Of a stretch of DNA of 64,000 nt, positions 1 through 8,902 are shown piece after piece; position 1 is the first letter of the stretch, and each line of letters begins with the position of its first letter. The position numbers and the translations under genes are program-made. The notes below the pieces were generated by a model, which did not search any database, was not told the origin of the DNA, and saw only the letters and a list, made by a program, of their open reading frames with translations. Source of the DNA: Synechococcus sp. CCY 0621 (GTDB lineage Bacteria; Cyanobacteriota; Cyanobacteriia; PCC-6307; Cyanobiaceae). The DNA lies in NCBI RefSeq assembly GCF_019038465.1, contig NZ_JAFKRH010000031.1, positions 248,001-312,000 on the forward strand, given 5' to 3'.

Positions 1-1238
1 ACCTCAGCTTCGGGCTGCAGCAGGGGGTCGACTGGGTGGCCCTCAGCTTCGTGCGCAACCCCTCCGACATGCTGGAGATCCGCGAGCTGATCCGCAGCCA
101 GGGCCACAACACCCCGGTGGTGGCCAAGATCGAGAAGTTCGAGGCCATCGATGCCATCGACGCCATCCTGCCCCTCTGCGACGGGGTGATGGTGGCCCGC
201 GGGGACCTCGGGGTGGAGATGCCCGCCGAGGAGGTGCCGCTGCTGCAGAAGGAGCTGATCCGCAAGGCCAACAGCCTCGGCATTCCGATCATCACGGCCA
301 CCCAGATGCTGGATTCGATGGCCTCCTGCCCGCGGCCCACCCGGGCCGAGGTGAGCGATGTGGCCAACGCCATCCTCGACGGCACCGATGCGGTGATGCT
401 CTCCAACGAGACCGCCGTGGGCGACTATCCCGTGGAGGCCGTGGCCACCATGGATCAGATCGCCCGCCGTATCGAGCGCGACTACCCCCAGCGGGTGCTG
501 GACAGCCACATGGCCACCACCATCCCCAACGCCATCTGTCAGGCGGTCAGCAGCATCGCCCGCCAGCTCAACGCCGCCGCGATCCTGCCCCTCACCAAGA
601 CCGGCTCCACGGCCCGCAGCGTCAGCAAGTTTCGCCCCAGCACGCCCATCCTGGCGATCACCTCCGACGTCACCGTGGCCCGCCAGCTGCAGCTGGTGTG
701 GGGGGTCAACCCGCTGCTGATCCACGATGAGCCGAGCAGCAGCCGCACCTTCAGCGTGGCCATGGCCGCTGCCAAGGAGCTGGGTCTGCTGAGCGCCGGC
801 GATCTGGTGGTTCAGACCGCCGGCACCCTGGAGGGGGTGAGCGGCTCCACCGATCTGGTCAAGGTGGGCATCGTCTCGGCCGTGATGGGCCGCGGAGTCG
901 GCATCGGCAGCGGCACGATCAGCGGCAAGGTGCGCCTGGCCAGCACTCCTGAGGAGGCGGCCCGTCTTGAGCCCGGTGAGATCCTGGTGGTGCGCGAAAC
1001 GAGCGCCGCCTATCTGGAGGCGATTCGCAAGGCCCGGGGGGTGATCGCCGAGGAGGAGGGTCGCCAGAGCCATGCGGCCGTGATCGGCGAGCGGCTGGGC
1101 GTGCCCGTGATCGTGGGCGTGGCCAATGCCACCCTCGAACTGCGCATGGGGGAGGTGGTCACCCTGGACGTTCAGGATGGGGTGGTGCACCGGGGTGCCC
1201 AGAGCACCCACCCCTCCGCGGTGCCGTCGTTCCTCTAG
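1..1238 (+). CDS. pyk: Pyruvate kinase, 5' end cut by window
   Basis: Converts phosphoenolpyruvate and ADP to pyruvate and ATP, the last step of glycolysis. The frame is open from base 3, so the N-terminus lies outside the window; the first in-window start-like codon (GTG at 36) is internal. Visible family signatures are VAKIEKFEA (the catalytic lysine region), GVMVARGDLGVE, the ATQMLDSM motif and the DAVMLSNETAVG segment. After the regulatory domain there is an extra C-terminal module (from about base 895) with GTISGKV and an EEEGRQSHAAVIGERLGVP stretch, which is the swivelling PEP-utiliser domain seen in the long pyruvate kinases of cyanobacteria and bacilli. The module ends at the TAG. A permease gene follows 27 bases later on the same strand, possibly co-transcribed. 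Confidence 0.95.
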   Translation, partial: LSFGLQQGVDWVALSFVRNPSDMLEIRELIRSQGHNTPVVAKIEKFEAIDAIDAILPLCDGVMVARGDLGVEMPAEEVPLLQKELIRKANSLGIPIITATQMLDSMASCPRPTRAEVSDVANAILDGTDAVMLSNETAVGDYPVEAVATMDQIARRIERDYPQRVLDSHMATTIPNAICQAVSSIARQLNAAAILPLTKTGSTARSVSKFRPSTPILAITSDVTVARQLQLVWGVNPLLIHDEPSSSRTFSVAMAAAKELGLLSAGDLVVQTAGTLEGVSGSTDLVKVGIVSAVMGRGVGIGSGTISGKVRLASTPEEAARLEPGEILVVRETSAAYLEAIRKARGVIAEEEGRQSHAAVIGERLGVPVIVGVANATLELRMGEVVTLDVQDGVVHRGAQSTHPSAVPSFL

Positions 1239-1265
1239 AACCGAAGCCCCTCCGGCTGCTCCGCC

Positions 1266-2495
1266 ATGGCCTCCAAGCTGCCCCTGAGCGAAACGGTGGC
1301 CATGGCGTTGCTGACGCTGCGTTCGAATCGCCTGCGCAGCCTGCTCACCATGCTGGGCATCGTCATCGGCAACGCCTCGGTGATCACCCTGGTGGGCGTC
1401 GGCCGGGGCGCCCAGAACCTGGCCGAGAGCCAGCTCAGCACCCTGGGCGCCAACGTGCTGTTTGTGGTGCCCGGCAACAATGACACGCGGCGCCAGGGGA
1501 TCGAGATGCCCCGCACCCTGGTGCTGGAGGACGCCAAGGCCATCGCCGAGCAGGTGCCAAGTGTGCGCCGGGTCGCCCCCCAGATCACCCTCAATGAGGT
1601 GGCCCAGGCCGGTGGTTTCAGCTCCTCGGTATCGGTGTCGGGCGTGACGCCCGAGTTCCTGCCGGTGCGCAGCTTTGAGGTGGCCAGGGGCCGCTTCATC
1701 GACCAGCGTGACGTGCAGGGGGCCCGCAACGTGGTGGTGATCGGCCCTGACCTGCAGGAAAAGCTGATGCCCACCGGCGAAGCCCTGGGGCGCCAGCTGC
1801 GCATCCGCGACAAGTCGTTCGAAGTGATCGGCGTACTGGCACCGAAGGGCGCCGTGTTCGGATCCAACCAGGACGAGAACGCCTACATCCCGCTCACCAC
1901 CATGGTGAGCCAGCTGAGTGGGCGTGATCCCACCTTCGGCATCAGCCTCACGTTCATCAGCGTGGAAGCCCGCGACGAAGCCAGCACCGGAGCTGCAGCC
2001 TTCCAGATCACCAACTTGCTGCGCCAGCGGCACCGGCTGTTGCGGGAGGACGACTTCGCGGTGCGCTCCCAGAAGGATGCCCTCACCATCGTCGGCACGA
2101 TCACCGGCGGCCTCACCCTGATGCTGGGGGCCATCGGTGCGGTGTCCCTGCTGGTGGGGGGAATCGGAATCATGAACATCATGCTGGTGTCGGTGAGCGA
2201 ACGCACCGAGGAGATCGGCCTGCGCAAGGCCCTCGGCGCCCGCAGCAGTGACGTGCTGCTGCAGTTCCTGGTGGAGTCCCTGGTGCTCGCCAGCCTCGGT
2301 GGCGTCATCGGCAGTGCCCTGGGGCTGGGCACGGTGGCCCTGGTCGGGGCCCTCACCCCACTGCCGGCCACGATCGAAGCGAGCACGGTCCTGCTCACGG
2401 TGGGTCTGTCCGGCTCGATCGGTCTGTTCTTCGGCGTGGTGCCGGCACGGCGCGCGGCACGGCTGGATCCGATTGCGGCCCTGCGAAGCCTCTGA
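1266..2495 (+). CDS. MacB/FtsX-type ABC transporter permease
   Basis: A 409-residue inner-membrane permease of the MacB family. An N-terminal segment (about residues 20-45, LRSLLTMLGIVIG) is the first membrane helix. It is followed by a soluble extracytoplasmic MacB-PCD-type domain of about 220 residues and three C-terminal helices (about 275-405) containing the typical SERTEEIGLRKALGAR motif. These permeases pair with an ATPase of the LolD/MacB type and transmit mechanical force for lipoprotein, peptide or envelope-lipid export rather than forming a channel. No ATPase or membrane-fusion partner is adjacent, so the partner must lie elsewhere and the substrate cannot be read from the sequence. 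It starts 27 bases after pyk. Confidence 0.88.
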   Translation: MASKLPLSETVAMALLTLRSNRLRSLLTMLGIVIGNASVITLVGVGRGAQNLAESQLSTLGANVLFVVPGNNDTRRQGIEMPRTLVLEDAKAIAEQVPSVRRVAPQITLNEVAQAGGFSSSVSVSGVTPEFLPVRSFEVARGRFIDQRDVQGARNVVVIGPDLQEKLMPTGEALGRQLRIRDKSFEVIGVLAPKGAVFGSNQDENAYIPLTTMVSQLSGRDPTFGISLTFISVEARDEASTGAAAFQITNLLRQRHRLLREDDFAVRSQKDALTIVGTITGGLTLMLGAIGAVSLLVGGIGIMNIMLVSVSERTEEIGLRKALGARSSDVLLQFLVESLVLASLGGVIGSALGLGTVALVGALTPLPATIEASTVLLTVGLSGSIGLFFGVVPARRAARLDPIAALRSL

Positions 2496-2504
2496 TCTGC
2501 AGCG

Positions 2505-2606
2505 TCATCCCTGCGTCATCGCAGCGAGGCCGGCGGCACCAGCCACCCAGAGGGCCAGAGAGAACAGAAGAAAATCTTTAGAGTGGCAATCCGTCGCCTT
2601 CGTCAC
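2505..2606 (-). CDS. Possible 33-residue single-helix protein
   Basis: A short frame on the minus strand opens with GTG at 2606 and ends at TGA (2505-2507). It encodes a hydrophilic start (MTKATDCHSKD) and one hydrophobic helix (FLLFSLALWVAGAAGLAA) with a short polar tail. The size and shape resemble small thylakoid subunits, but the sequence matches none I recognise and no clear ribosome site supports the start. It fills most of the gap between the permease and the DUF1830 gene. Chance is a real alternative. Confidence 0.22.
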   Translation of the reverse strand: MTKATDCHSKDFLLFSLALWVAGAAGLAAMTQG

Positions 2607-2651
2607 CAAATCCCCACAGCCGGAATGTCTTGATGGTATTGAAGCCGCCGG

Positions 2652-2981
2652 ATGCAGGTGTTGGAACAGTTGGCCAGGACGGAACAGGTGGATTGCGGCT
2701 ACCGGAATGGATCCGACCGCATGATCATCCTGCGCTGCATCGGGCCGGAACAGTTCTTCCTGGAACGGGTCGTCTTTCCTTTTGAACTCCTGACCTTTCA
2801 ATGTCCATCCAGGAGCGAAGTCGAGATCTGGACCCATGGTCTGGGCGGCCCCGAACTGCTCGAATCGATCGAGGCCCGCGAACTGGTCATGGAATCGGCT
2901 CCGATTCCCGACTCTGCCGTGGCTGTCCACGACCCTGCCGTGGGTGGCATTGAGACCAACCCCTGGCTGCAGGCGGGCTGA
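2652..2981 (+). CDS. DUF1830 protein
   Basis: A 109-residue soluble protein with the hallmarks of the DUF1830 family, which is known almost only from cyanobacteria. [16 protein letters not shown] block is followed by [15 protein letters not shown] and [16 protein letters not shown]. The function is unknown. The conserved core covers about residues 15-80; the tail is acidic and variable. It lies on its own between the permease and ftsH, all on the plus strand, with about 155 bases upstream that could hold its promoter. Confidence 0.85.
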   Translation: MQVLEQLARTEQVDCGYRNGSDRMIILRCIGPEQFFLERVVFPFELLTFQCPSRSEVEIWTHGLGGPELLESIEARELVMESAPIPDSAVAVHDPAVGGIETNPWLQAG

Positions 2982-3079
2982 GCCGAGCGGAACCGACCGC
3001 CGAGGACGTCAAGCTTGACGCCGAAAGGCTCCCGCTGCAGGGCCGGCCGCTCTTAAGGTTGTGCAAAAGCTTCACAACC

Positions 3080-5056
3080 ATGAATCAGCGCTGGCGTGTC
3101 CTTACCCTGTGGCTGTTGCCGATCGCCGTGGCCCTGTTCCTGGGCTGGCAGTTGCTGAGTTCAGGGGGACGGCTGGCGCCCGGGCCCACCGGTGACACCA
3201 CTGCGCCCCGCAATGCCGCCGTGGCCCGCATGAGCTACGGCCGCTTCCTCGATTACGTCGAAGCGGGCAGGGTCACCGCAGTCGACATCTACGACGGGGG
3301 CCGCACCGCTGTGATCGAAGCGGTCGATCCCGACCTCGACAACCGGGTGCAACGGCTGCGGGTGGATCTTCCCGGCGTCGCCCCTGAGCTGATCAACAAG
3401 CTCAAGGACCAGGGCATCAGCTTCGATGTCCATCCCCCGAAGTCGACGCCACCGGCCCTGGGCCTGCTGGGCAACCTGCTGTTCCCACTTCTGCTGATCG
3501 GTTCGTTGATCTTCCTGGCCAGGCGTTCCTCGGGCATGCCCGGTGGGCCTGGTCAGGCGATGCAGTTCGGTAAGTCCAAGGCTCGTTTCGCCATGGAAGC
3601 CGAAACCGGTGTCAAGTTCGATGACGTGGCCGGCGTCGAGGAAGCCAAGCAGGACCTGCAGGAAGTGGTCACCTTCCTCAAGACCCCGGAACGCTTCACC
3701 TCCGTTGGGGCCAAGATCCCCCGCGGCGTGCTGCTGGTGGGCCCCCCGGGCACCGGCAAGACCCTGCTGGCCAAGGCCATCGCCGGCGAGGCCGGGGTGC
3801 CCTTTTTCTCCCTATCGGGTTCGGAATTCGTCGAGATGTTTGTCGGTGTCGGCGCCAGCCGGGTGCGCGACCTGTTCAAGCGGGCCAAGGAGAACAGCCC
3901 CTGCCTGATCTTCATCGATGAGATCGATGCTGTCGGTCGGCAACGCGGTGCCGGAATCGGTGGCGGCAACGACGAGCGGGAGCAGACCCTCAACCAGCTG
4001 CTCACCGAGATGGATGGCTTTGAAGGCAACAGCGGCATCATCATCATCGCGGCCACCAACCGCCCCGACGTTCTCGACTCAGCCCTGATGCGGCCCGGCC
4101 GTTTCGATCGCCAGGTGCAGGTGGATGCCCCCGACATCAAGGGTCGCCTGTCGATCCTGAAGGTGCACAGCCGTAACAAGAAGCTGGCCGAGGATGTCTC
4201 CCTGGAGATGATTGCCCGCCGCACGCCGGGCTTCACCGGCGCCGACCTGGCCAACCTGCTCAATGAGGCGGCGATCCTCACGGCCCGGCGCCGCAAGGAA
4301 GCCACGGGCCTGGCGGAAATCGACGACGCCGTCGATCGGATCATCGCCGGCATGGAGGGCAAGCCCCTCACCGATGGCCGCAGCAAGCGCCTGATCGCCT
4401 ATCACGAGGTGGGCCACGCCCTGGTGGGCACCCTGGTGAAGCAGCACGACCCCGTCCAGAAGGTCACCCTGATTCCCAGAGGCCAGGCCCAGGGACTCAC
4501 CTGGTTCGCCCCCGACGAAGAGCAGATGCTGGTGAGCCGGGCCCAGCTGCGGGCCCGCATCATGGGGGCCCTCGGCGGCCGTGCCGCCGAGGATGTGGTG
4601 TTCGGCCATTCCGAGGTCACCACCGGCGCCGGCGGTGACATCCAGCAGGTGGCCTCGATGGCCCGGCAGATGGTCACCCGCTTCGGCATGAGTGAACTGG
4701 GCCCGATGTCGCTGGAGGCCGGCAACCAGGAGGTGTTCCTGGGCCGCGACCTGATGACCCGCAGCGATGTGTCTGATGCCATCGCCCACAAGATTGATGG
4801 GGCCGTGCGTCACATTGTTCAGAGCTGCTACACCGACACCGTCAAGTTGGTGGCCGAGCATCGCGCCTGCATGGACCGGCTGGTGGAGCTGCTGATCGAG
4901 AAGGAAAGTCTCGATGGCGATGAGTTCCGCCTGATCGTCTCGGAGTTCGCCACCATTCCCGACAAGGACCGTTTCTCCCCCCTGCTCACAGCGGCGGACC
5001 TGGCGTCGGCCAACCATCAGGAAGTGGCTGTTGCGGATGCCGCCGAGGCCCCCTGA
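3080..5056 (+). CDS. ftsH: ATP-dependent zinc metalloprotease FtsH
   Basis: Membrane-anchored AAA protease that extracts and degrades damaged membrane proteins; in cyanobacteria FtsH complexes turn over photodamaged D1 in photosystem II repair. From the ATG at 3080 the protein has 658 residues: a first helix at about 7-25, a lumen-side domain, a second helix at about 130-155, Walker A GPPGTGKT at 221-228, Walker [11 protein letters not shown], an AAA second region of homology ([12 protein letters not shown]), and the zinc site HEVGH at 442-446. A TTG at 3059 would add seven residues but is less likely. The gene ends at a strong hairpin shared with the convergent clpP gene. Cyanobacteria have several FtsH paralogues; I cannot say which one this is. 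Confidence 0.96.
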   Translation: MNQRWRVLTLWLLPIAVALFLGWQLLSSGGRLAPGPTGDTTAPRNAAVARMSYGRFLDYVEAGRVTAVDIYDGGRTAVIEAVDPDLDNRVQRLRVDLPGVAPELINKLKDQGISFDVHPPKSTPPALGLLGNLLFPLLLIGSLIFLARRSSGMPGGPGQAMQFGKSKARFAMEAETGVKFDDVAGVEEAKQDLQEVVTFLKTPERFTSVGAKIPRGVLLVGPPGTGKTLLAKAIAGEAGVPFFSLSGSEFVEMFVGVGASRVRDLFKRAKENSPCLIFIDEIDAVGRQRGAGIGGGNDEREQTLNQLLTEMDGFEGNSGIIIIAATNRPDVLDSALMRPGRFDRQVQVDAPDIKGRLSILKVHSRNKKLAEDVSLEMIARRTPGFTGADLANLLNEAAILTARRRKEATGLAEIDDAVDRIIAGMEGKPLTDGRSKRLIAYHEVGHALVGTLVKQHDPVQKVTLIPRGQAQGLTWFAPDEEQMLVSRAQLRARIMGALGGRAAEDVVFGHSEVTTGAGGDIQQVASMARQMVTRFGMSELGPMSLEAGNQEVFLGRDLMTRSDVSDAIAHKIDGAVRHIVQSCYTDTVKLVAEHRACMDRLVELLIEKESLDGDEFRLIVSEFATIPDKDRFSPLLTAADLASANHQEVAVADAAEAP

Positions 5057-5085
5057 GGCGAGGAGTTATCGCCACCCACTCATGG

Positions 5086-5113
5086 AAAAGGCCTGCATCT
5101 GCAGGCCTTTTTT
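5086..5113. terminator. Bidirectional intrinsic terminator between ftsH and clpP
   Basis: A near-perfect inverted repeat, AAAAGGCCTGCA-TC-TGCAGGCCTTTT, has an 8 bp GC-rich core flanked by A and T runs. On the plus strand the hairpin is followed by a run of six T (end of ftsH). Read on the minus strand it is followed by four T (end of clpP). It therefore suits termination from both sides. Confidence 0.88.
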
Positions 5114-5170
5114 GTGGTTGATTGCGTTGTTGAGATCAACGCGGTCAACAACATTGATCATTTATCAGCG

Positions 5171-5761
5171 TCAGACCGGACGGATGGGACGCTTTTCGAT
5201 CACCTTATCGATCAAGCCGTAGGCCATCGCTTCGGCCGGGGACATGAAGAAATCCCGGTCGGTGTCGATCTGGATCTGCTCGAGGTCACGGCCGGTGCGG
5301 CTGGCCAGCTCCCGGTTGAGCTTGTCCTTGAGGTAGAGGATCTCGTCCGCCTGGATGCGGATGTCGCTGGCCTGGCCGCGGGCCCCACCGAGGGGCTGGT
5401 GGATCATGATCCGCGAGTGGGTCAAACTGCTGCGCTTGCCTTTGGCTCCGGCGCAGAGCAGGAAGGCTCCCATGCTGGCGGCGAGGCCCACGCAGACGGT
5501 CTGAACATCGGGTTTGATGTGCTGCATGGTGTCGAAGATCCCAAGGCCGTCGTAGACCGAACCACCCGGAGAATTGACATACAGGAAGATATCCTTTTCG
5601 GGATCCTCCGCCTCCAGAAACAGCAGCTGCGCCACCACGCGGTTGGCGGATTCGGCCGTCACCGGTTCCCCGAGGAAAATGATCCTCTCCCGCAGCAGGC
5701 GGGAATAGATGTCGAAGGCTCTTTCACCGCGACCCGACTCCTCGATGACGATCGGGATCAT
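5171..5761 (-). CDS. clpP: ATP-dependent Clp protease proteolytic subunit
   Basis: Serine peptidase subunit of the Clp protease, 196 residues, the normal size. The catalytic triad is complete: Ser96 in GLAASMGAF, His121 in [10 protein letters not shown] and Asp170 in DTDRDFFMS, so this is an active ClpP and not a ClpR. The [13 protein letters not shown] oxyanion loop is present. It is monocistronic, without clpX or clpR beside it, which among cyanobacterial paralogues suits the stand-alone ClpP1 type (inference). It is convergent with ftsH across a shared terminator and divergent from thf1. clpS, which encodes the adaptor, lies about 2.5 kb away. Confidence 0.95.
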   Translation of the reverse strand: MIPIVIEESGRGERAFDIYSRLLRERIIFLGEPVTAESANRVVAQLLFLEAEDPEKDIFLYVNSPGGSVYDGLGIFDTMQHIKPDVQTVCVGLAASMGAFLLCAGAKGKRSSLTHSRIMIHQPLGGARGQASDIRIQADEILYLKDKLNRELASRTGRDLEQIQIDTDRDFFMSPAEAMAYGLIDKVIEKRPIRPV

Positions 5762-5856
5762 GGGCTCCAGACAGACGATTGAAACGATCCTACCCAGCCG
5801 CGGAACGGGTCGAGTGCCTGCAGCGCTATGGTCGCAGCAACGAAGAATCCAACCGC

Positions 5857-6552
5857 GTGAGCGCTGCTCTCACCGTCGCTGACAGCAAGCGTGCCTTCCA
5901 TGGCGCCTTCCCCCATGTCATCGGTCCCCTCTACCGGCGCATGGTTGACGAATTGCTGGTGGAGCTCCACCTGCTGAGCCGCCAGAAGGGCTTCCAGAGT
6001 GACCCCCTGTTCGCCGTTGGGCTTGTTCAGGTGTTCGACGGCTTCGCCCGCGGTTATCGGCCCGAGGACCAGAAGGGACCCCTGTTTGAGGCCCTGTGCG
6101 CTTCCTCCGGCTACGACGGCCCCGATCTGCGCCGCCAGTGCGATGAGGCCCTTGCGGCCATGGGGCGCCACAGCCAGCAGGAGGTGCGCCAGTGGATCGA
6201 AGCCCAGGGGGAAGGGGCACCAGCACCGGTAGCCACAGCCCTGGCCAGCATCCGCCGGTCGGATTTCCACTACTCACGCCTGATGGCCGTGGGGTTGCTC
6301 ACTTTGCTGGAGCAGGCCCTCGCCGACGACGCCATGGAGCCCCAGGCCCTGCGCCAGCTCGCCCACGACATCGGTGCCTCGATCGGCCTGTTGCGCGACC
6401 GGCTCGACAAGGACCTCTCGCTCTACGCCAGCAACCTCGAGAAGATGTCCATGGCCGTCGAGCTGATGGAGGAAACCGTGGCCGCCGAGCGCCGCCGGCG
6501 CGAACGGCAGGAGATCACGGGATCACCCGAAGGCGTCCCCTCAGCCAGCTGA
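5857..6552 (+). CDS. thf1: Psb29/Thf1 thylakoid formation protein
   Basis: Psb29/Thf1 is a soluble thylakoid-associated protein needed for photosystem II assembly and repair, and it is known to stabilise FtsH complexes. The start chosen is GTG 5857, giving [19 protein letters not shown], which matches where family members begin; the frame is open further upstream to 5779. Visible signatures include [19 protein letters not shown] and the [18 protein letters not shown] segment. The C-terminus (about 190-220) is a charged coiled coil with [23 protein letters not shown]. Its 3' end overlaps the convergent gene by 38 bases. Its placement next to ftsH and clpP fits its role in protease-dependent repair. 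Confidence 0.92.
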   Translation: MSAALTVADSKRAFHGAFPHVIGPLYRRMVDELLVELHLLSRQKGFQSDPLFAVGLVQVFDGFARGYRPEDQKGPLFEALCASSGYDGPDLRRQCDEALAAMGRHSQQEVRQWIEAQGEGAPAPVATALASIRRSDFHYSRLMAVGLLTLLEQALADDAMEPQALRQLAHDIGASIGLLRDRLDKDLSLYASNLEKMSMAVELMEETVAAERRRRERQEITGSPEGVPSAS

Positions 6553-7918
6553 CCCCACCTGGGCCCGGGGCAGCCTCCATCGCCAACTGGTCGGCGCGAC
6601 GCACCAGTTCCGGCAGCGGTTCGGGCAGCAGGCCCAGCTGATCCAGGCCCTGGGGGCGGACCCGCAACCACAGCGAACCGGAGCCGGGTGCCTGTTCTCC
6701 GGTGGTGGCCATGGTCTGCCAGCGGGACGGAACCGGTCCGAGAAATAGCAGCAGCTGGGGCCTGGGCCCGTTGTCCCCGATCCAGCGCCAGCCACCGAGC
6801 ACCACGCCATCCTCCCGCCGCCAGGTGGCCGTCCGGTCCTGGGACGCTGATCCAGTAACGGGCACCTCCTCCAGGGCCTGGGCCTGCAGGGAACGGGCCA
6901 GACCGAGCAACAGCTGTCGCCAGGCCTGACGGTCGGTGCCAACTGCCACCTGGAGCTCAAGCGACGCCTGGAAGGGGCCGCTGGCCTGGGGCTGGAGCCG
7001 CAGACGGAACGGGGATCGCCGCAGCAACGCCAGGCCCTTGGTGTCGATGCCGTAGCGCGCCGCCAGGGGATCCCGGATCAGCTGACGGGACAGCAACCCA
7101 CGAAACAACTGTTCCAGGGAGGATCCCTGAAGTTCCAGCAGCAGGTCGGGTGGCAGGGGCGGCAGGGTGGAGGCCGCGCCGTCGGGGGCCCGGACGGATT
7201 CGGCCCGACCTGCCGCCGCGGCACGGTCGGTGGCTTCACCCCGCCAGTGCAGCTCGGAGGACTCCAGCGACAGGGACAGGCAACCCTCCTGGTACGCCTC
7301 CAGCAGTGGGGCCAGGGGGCCCACCAGCGCCCCGAGGCCGGAGGCGTTCCAGAACACCCCCTGACCGCTCTCCAGCCGGGGCAGACAGGCGCTGTAAAGG
7401 CCTCGCCCGGCCCGCTGATCGGGCCGCAACTGATCCTGGAGCAGGCGCCGCGAGAGGGCATCCGGTGCTACCACAAGCAGGTTCCCCACCCGCAGGCCAT
7501 GGGCGGGCAGGGGGCGCTGGGAGCCGGCACCGGCATTGTCCTGGACGGCCAGGTAAGCCCCGCCGTCGGCATGGGGCCCCCAGAACTGCCACCAGGTGCG
7601 GCGTTGCTCCCGCCACAGCCGGTTGGCCGGCGTGTCCCCGAAGCGCTCGCGCCAGAGGGCTGGGACGGGCCGCTCCGGACTGGCGGCAAAACTCTGCAGC
7701 AGGCTGCTGGCCGCCATCAGCTGCTCCAGACCCTGGGCCCTGGGCCTGGGCCAGCGCCACAGGGTCAGGCTCGGCAGCAGCAACAGCAACAGCAGCGTGG
7801 CCGTGGTGGCTGGCAGTGGGGGCAGCGGCAGCGGGGGCAGCGGCAGCCGTGGCAGCGGCAGCCGGGGCAGGGCCGGCGCCGCCAGAGAACGTCGCAGACG
7901 ATCGAACGGACGACTCAT
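6515..7918 (-). CDS. Unknown membrane-anchored protein with LP-rich N-terminus
   Basis: A 467-residue protein I cannot assign to a family. Residues 1-35 are a repetitive Leu-Pro tract (LPRLPLPRLPLPPLPLPPLP), followed by one strongly hydrophobic helix (about 38-53). A long soluble domain then resembles cyanobacterial anchored proteins of the DUF3352 style only in general layout. The LP tract comes from a GGCAGC-type minisatellite at about 7810-7885. The 3' end overlaps thf1 by 38 bases. It is probably a thylakoid or plasma-membrane anchored protein facing the lumen or periplasm. Confidence 0.7.
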   Translation of the reverse strand: MSRPFDRLRRSLAAPALPRLPLPRLPLPPLPLPPLPATTATLLLLLLLPSLTLWRWPRPRAQGLEQLMAASSLLQSFAASPERPVPALWRERFGDTPANRLWREQRRTWWQFWGPHADGGAYLAVQDNAGAGSQRPLPAHGLRVGNLLVVAPDALSRRLLQDQLRPDQRAGRGLYSACLPRLESGQGVFWNASGLGALVGPLAPLLEAYQEGCLSLSLESSELHWRGEATDRAAAAGRAESVRAPDGAASTLPPLPPDLLLELQGSSLEQLFRGLLSRQLIRDPLAARYGIDTKGLALLRRSPFRLRLQPQASGPFQASLELQVAVGTDRQAWRQLLLGLARSLQAQALEEVPVTGSASQDRTATWRREDGVVLGGWRWIGDNGPRPQLLLFLGPVPSRWQTMATTGEQAPGSGSLWLRVRPQGLDQLGLLPEPLPELVRRADQLAMEAAPGPGGVSWLRGRLRVIP

Positions 7919-8013
7919 GCAAACGCCGACAGGGTTCGGCCTAGGTGGGTGATGCCCTGCTCTGCTTGAGCCACGGAGCGAAAAGCCAGCGACACCAGGC
8001 TCAGTGAAAGGGC

Positions 8014-8181
8014 TCAGGAGCGGGGGCGGCCCTCGGTGGAGCGACGGCGGCGCCGGTCACGCCATTCGACCGTGGACAGGTAAATGACGCCGATGCTCAC
8101 GAAGAGGAGCAGAGCGGAGGCCAGACCCGCCAGCAGGGTGGTGGTGGGGAAGGCCAGATCAGAAACCGATGCTGTTGTCAC
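8014..8181 (-). CDS. Small single-helix membrane protein downstream of petN
   Basis: A 55-residue protein when started at GTG 8181: a short polar N-terminus ([12 protein letters not shown]), one hydrophobic helix ([21 protein letters not shown]), then [13 protein letters not shown], a strongly basic stroma-side tail. The start overlaps the 3' end of petN by 23 bases in another frame, so translation may be coupled. I do not recognise the family. Its size and position suggest a small thylakoid protein, but that is inference. Confidence 0.55.
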   Translation of the reverse strand: MTTASVSDLAFPTTTLLAGLASALLLFVSIGVIYLSTVEWRDRRRRRSTEGRPRS

Positions 8182-8260
8182 CGTTGCGGCCCCACACCAC
8201 CATGGCGATCGAGAAGGTGAAGATGGCCGCCAGGGCGGACCAACCAAGGGTGATCAACAT
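8159..8260 (-). CDS. petN: Cytochrome b6f complex subunit VIII
   Basis: PetN is a one-helix subunit essential for the stability of the cytochrome b6f complex in the thylakoid. The 33-codon gene runs from ATG (8258-8260) to TGA (8159-8161). It contains the diagnostic [12 protein letters not shown] sequence preceded by a [11 protein letters not shown] helix start. The C-terminal extension DNSIGF after WGRNG matches the slightly longer PetN of picocyanobacteria. It is divergent from clpS with 63 bases between the starts, an arrangement I recall from marine picocyanobacteria. Confidence 0.93.
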   Translation of the reverse strand: MLITLGWSALAAIFTFSIAMVVWGRNGDNSIGF

Positions 8261-8323
8261 CGAGCCCGAATCAGGGGTGAGCGCATGTTACCTACGCTGG
8301 TGACCGGCAGCCGCTGAAGGCCC

Positions 8324-8617
8324 ATGGTCGTCGCTCCAACGAGAAGTCCCGCCCAGGCAGGGCAGCGCCTCCAGCAGCGCTACCCCCAGGTGAACGTCAT
8401 CGTCCTCGACGATGACGTCAACACGTTTCAGCATGTGGTGGAAGCCCTGGTGCGACACCTGCCCGGCATGCAGCCCGATCAGGCCTGGAGCCTGGCCCAC
8501 CGGATCGATGGGGAAGGTTCGGCGGTGGTCTGGAGTGGTCCGCTGGAGCAGGGGGAGCTGTACCACCAGCTGCTCAGCGCCGAAGGGCTGACCATGGCAC
8601 CGCTGGGCCAGGGCTGA
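8324..8617 (+). CDS. clpS: ClpS adaptor
   Basis: The ATP-dependent Clp protease adaptor binds N-degron substrates and the ClpA/ClpC N-domain. The protein has 97 residues. The core NVIVLDDDVNTFQHVVEAL carries the substrate-pocket Asp/Asn pair of ClpS (DDxxT/N type). It is followed by the helix that in other ClpS ends in the AHxxG motif, here AHRIDGEGSAVVW. It sits 10 bases upstream of the DUF2103 gene, so the two are likely one transcript, and is divergent from petN. Confidence 0.92.
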   Translation: MVVAPTRSPAQAGQRLQQRYPQVNVIVLDDDVNTFQHVVEALVRHLPGMQPDQAWSLAHRIDGEGSAVVWSGPLEQGELYHQLLSAEGLTMAPLGQG

Positions 8618-8626
8618 GGAACGGCG

Positions 8627-8902
8627 ATGGCTCGGCTGGTGATCACCCACAGCACCTACGTGGAGGGTCTGATCCCGCTGCTGCGGCGTCTGGCCACCCT
8701 GCCGGACATCGACACGATCACTCCGGCGGTGATCTCACGGGTGAAGGGCCGCAGTATCGGCTTGCGGCTGCGGGTCTCGAGCCCGATCACCGGAGGACAC
8801 AAGCTGCTGGCCCGCAGGGGCAGCACGGCTCAGGAGGTCTTTGTGGTCACGCGCCTGAACCGGGATCAGCTGCAGGAGGCCTTGGATCGGCTGACGAACT
8901 GA
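8627..8902 (+). CDS. DUF2103 family protein
   Basis: A 91-residue basic protein of the DUF2103 family, annotated elsewhere as a predicted metal-binding protein. The conserved opening RLVITHSTYVEGLIPLL and SRVKGRSIGLRLRVSSP with LARRGSTAQEVFVVT identify it. Function unknown. It follows clpS by 10 bases; the pairing is common in cyanobacteria. Its last 56 bases overlap the 3' end of the gene on the other strand. Confidence 0.83.
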   Translation: MARLVITHSTYVEGLIPLLRRLATLPDIDTITPAVISRVKGRSIGLRLRVSSPITGGHKLLARRGSTAQEVFVVTRLNRDQLQEALDRLTN

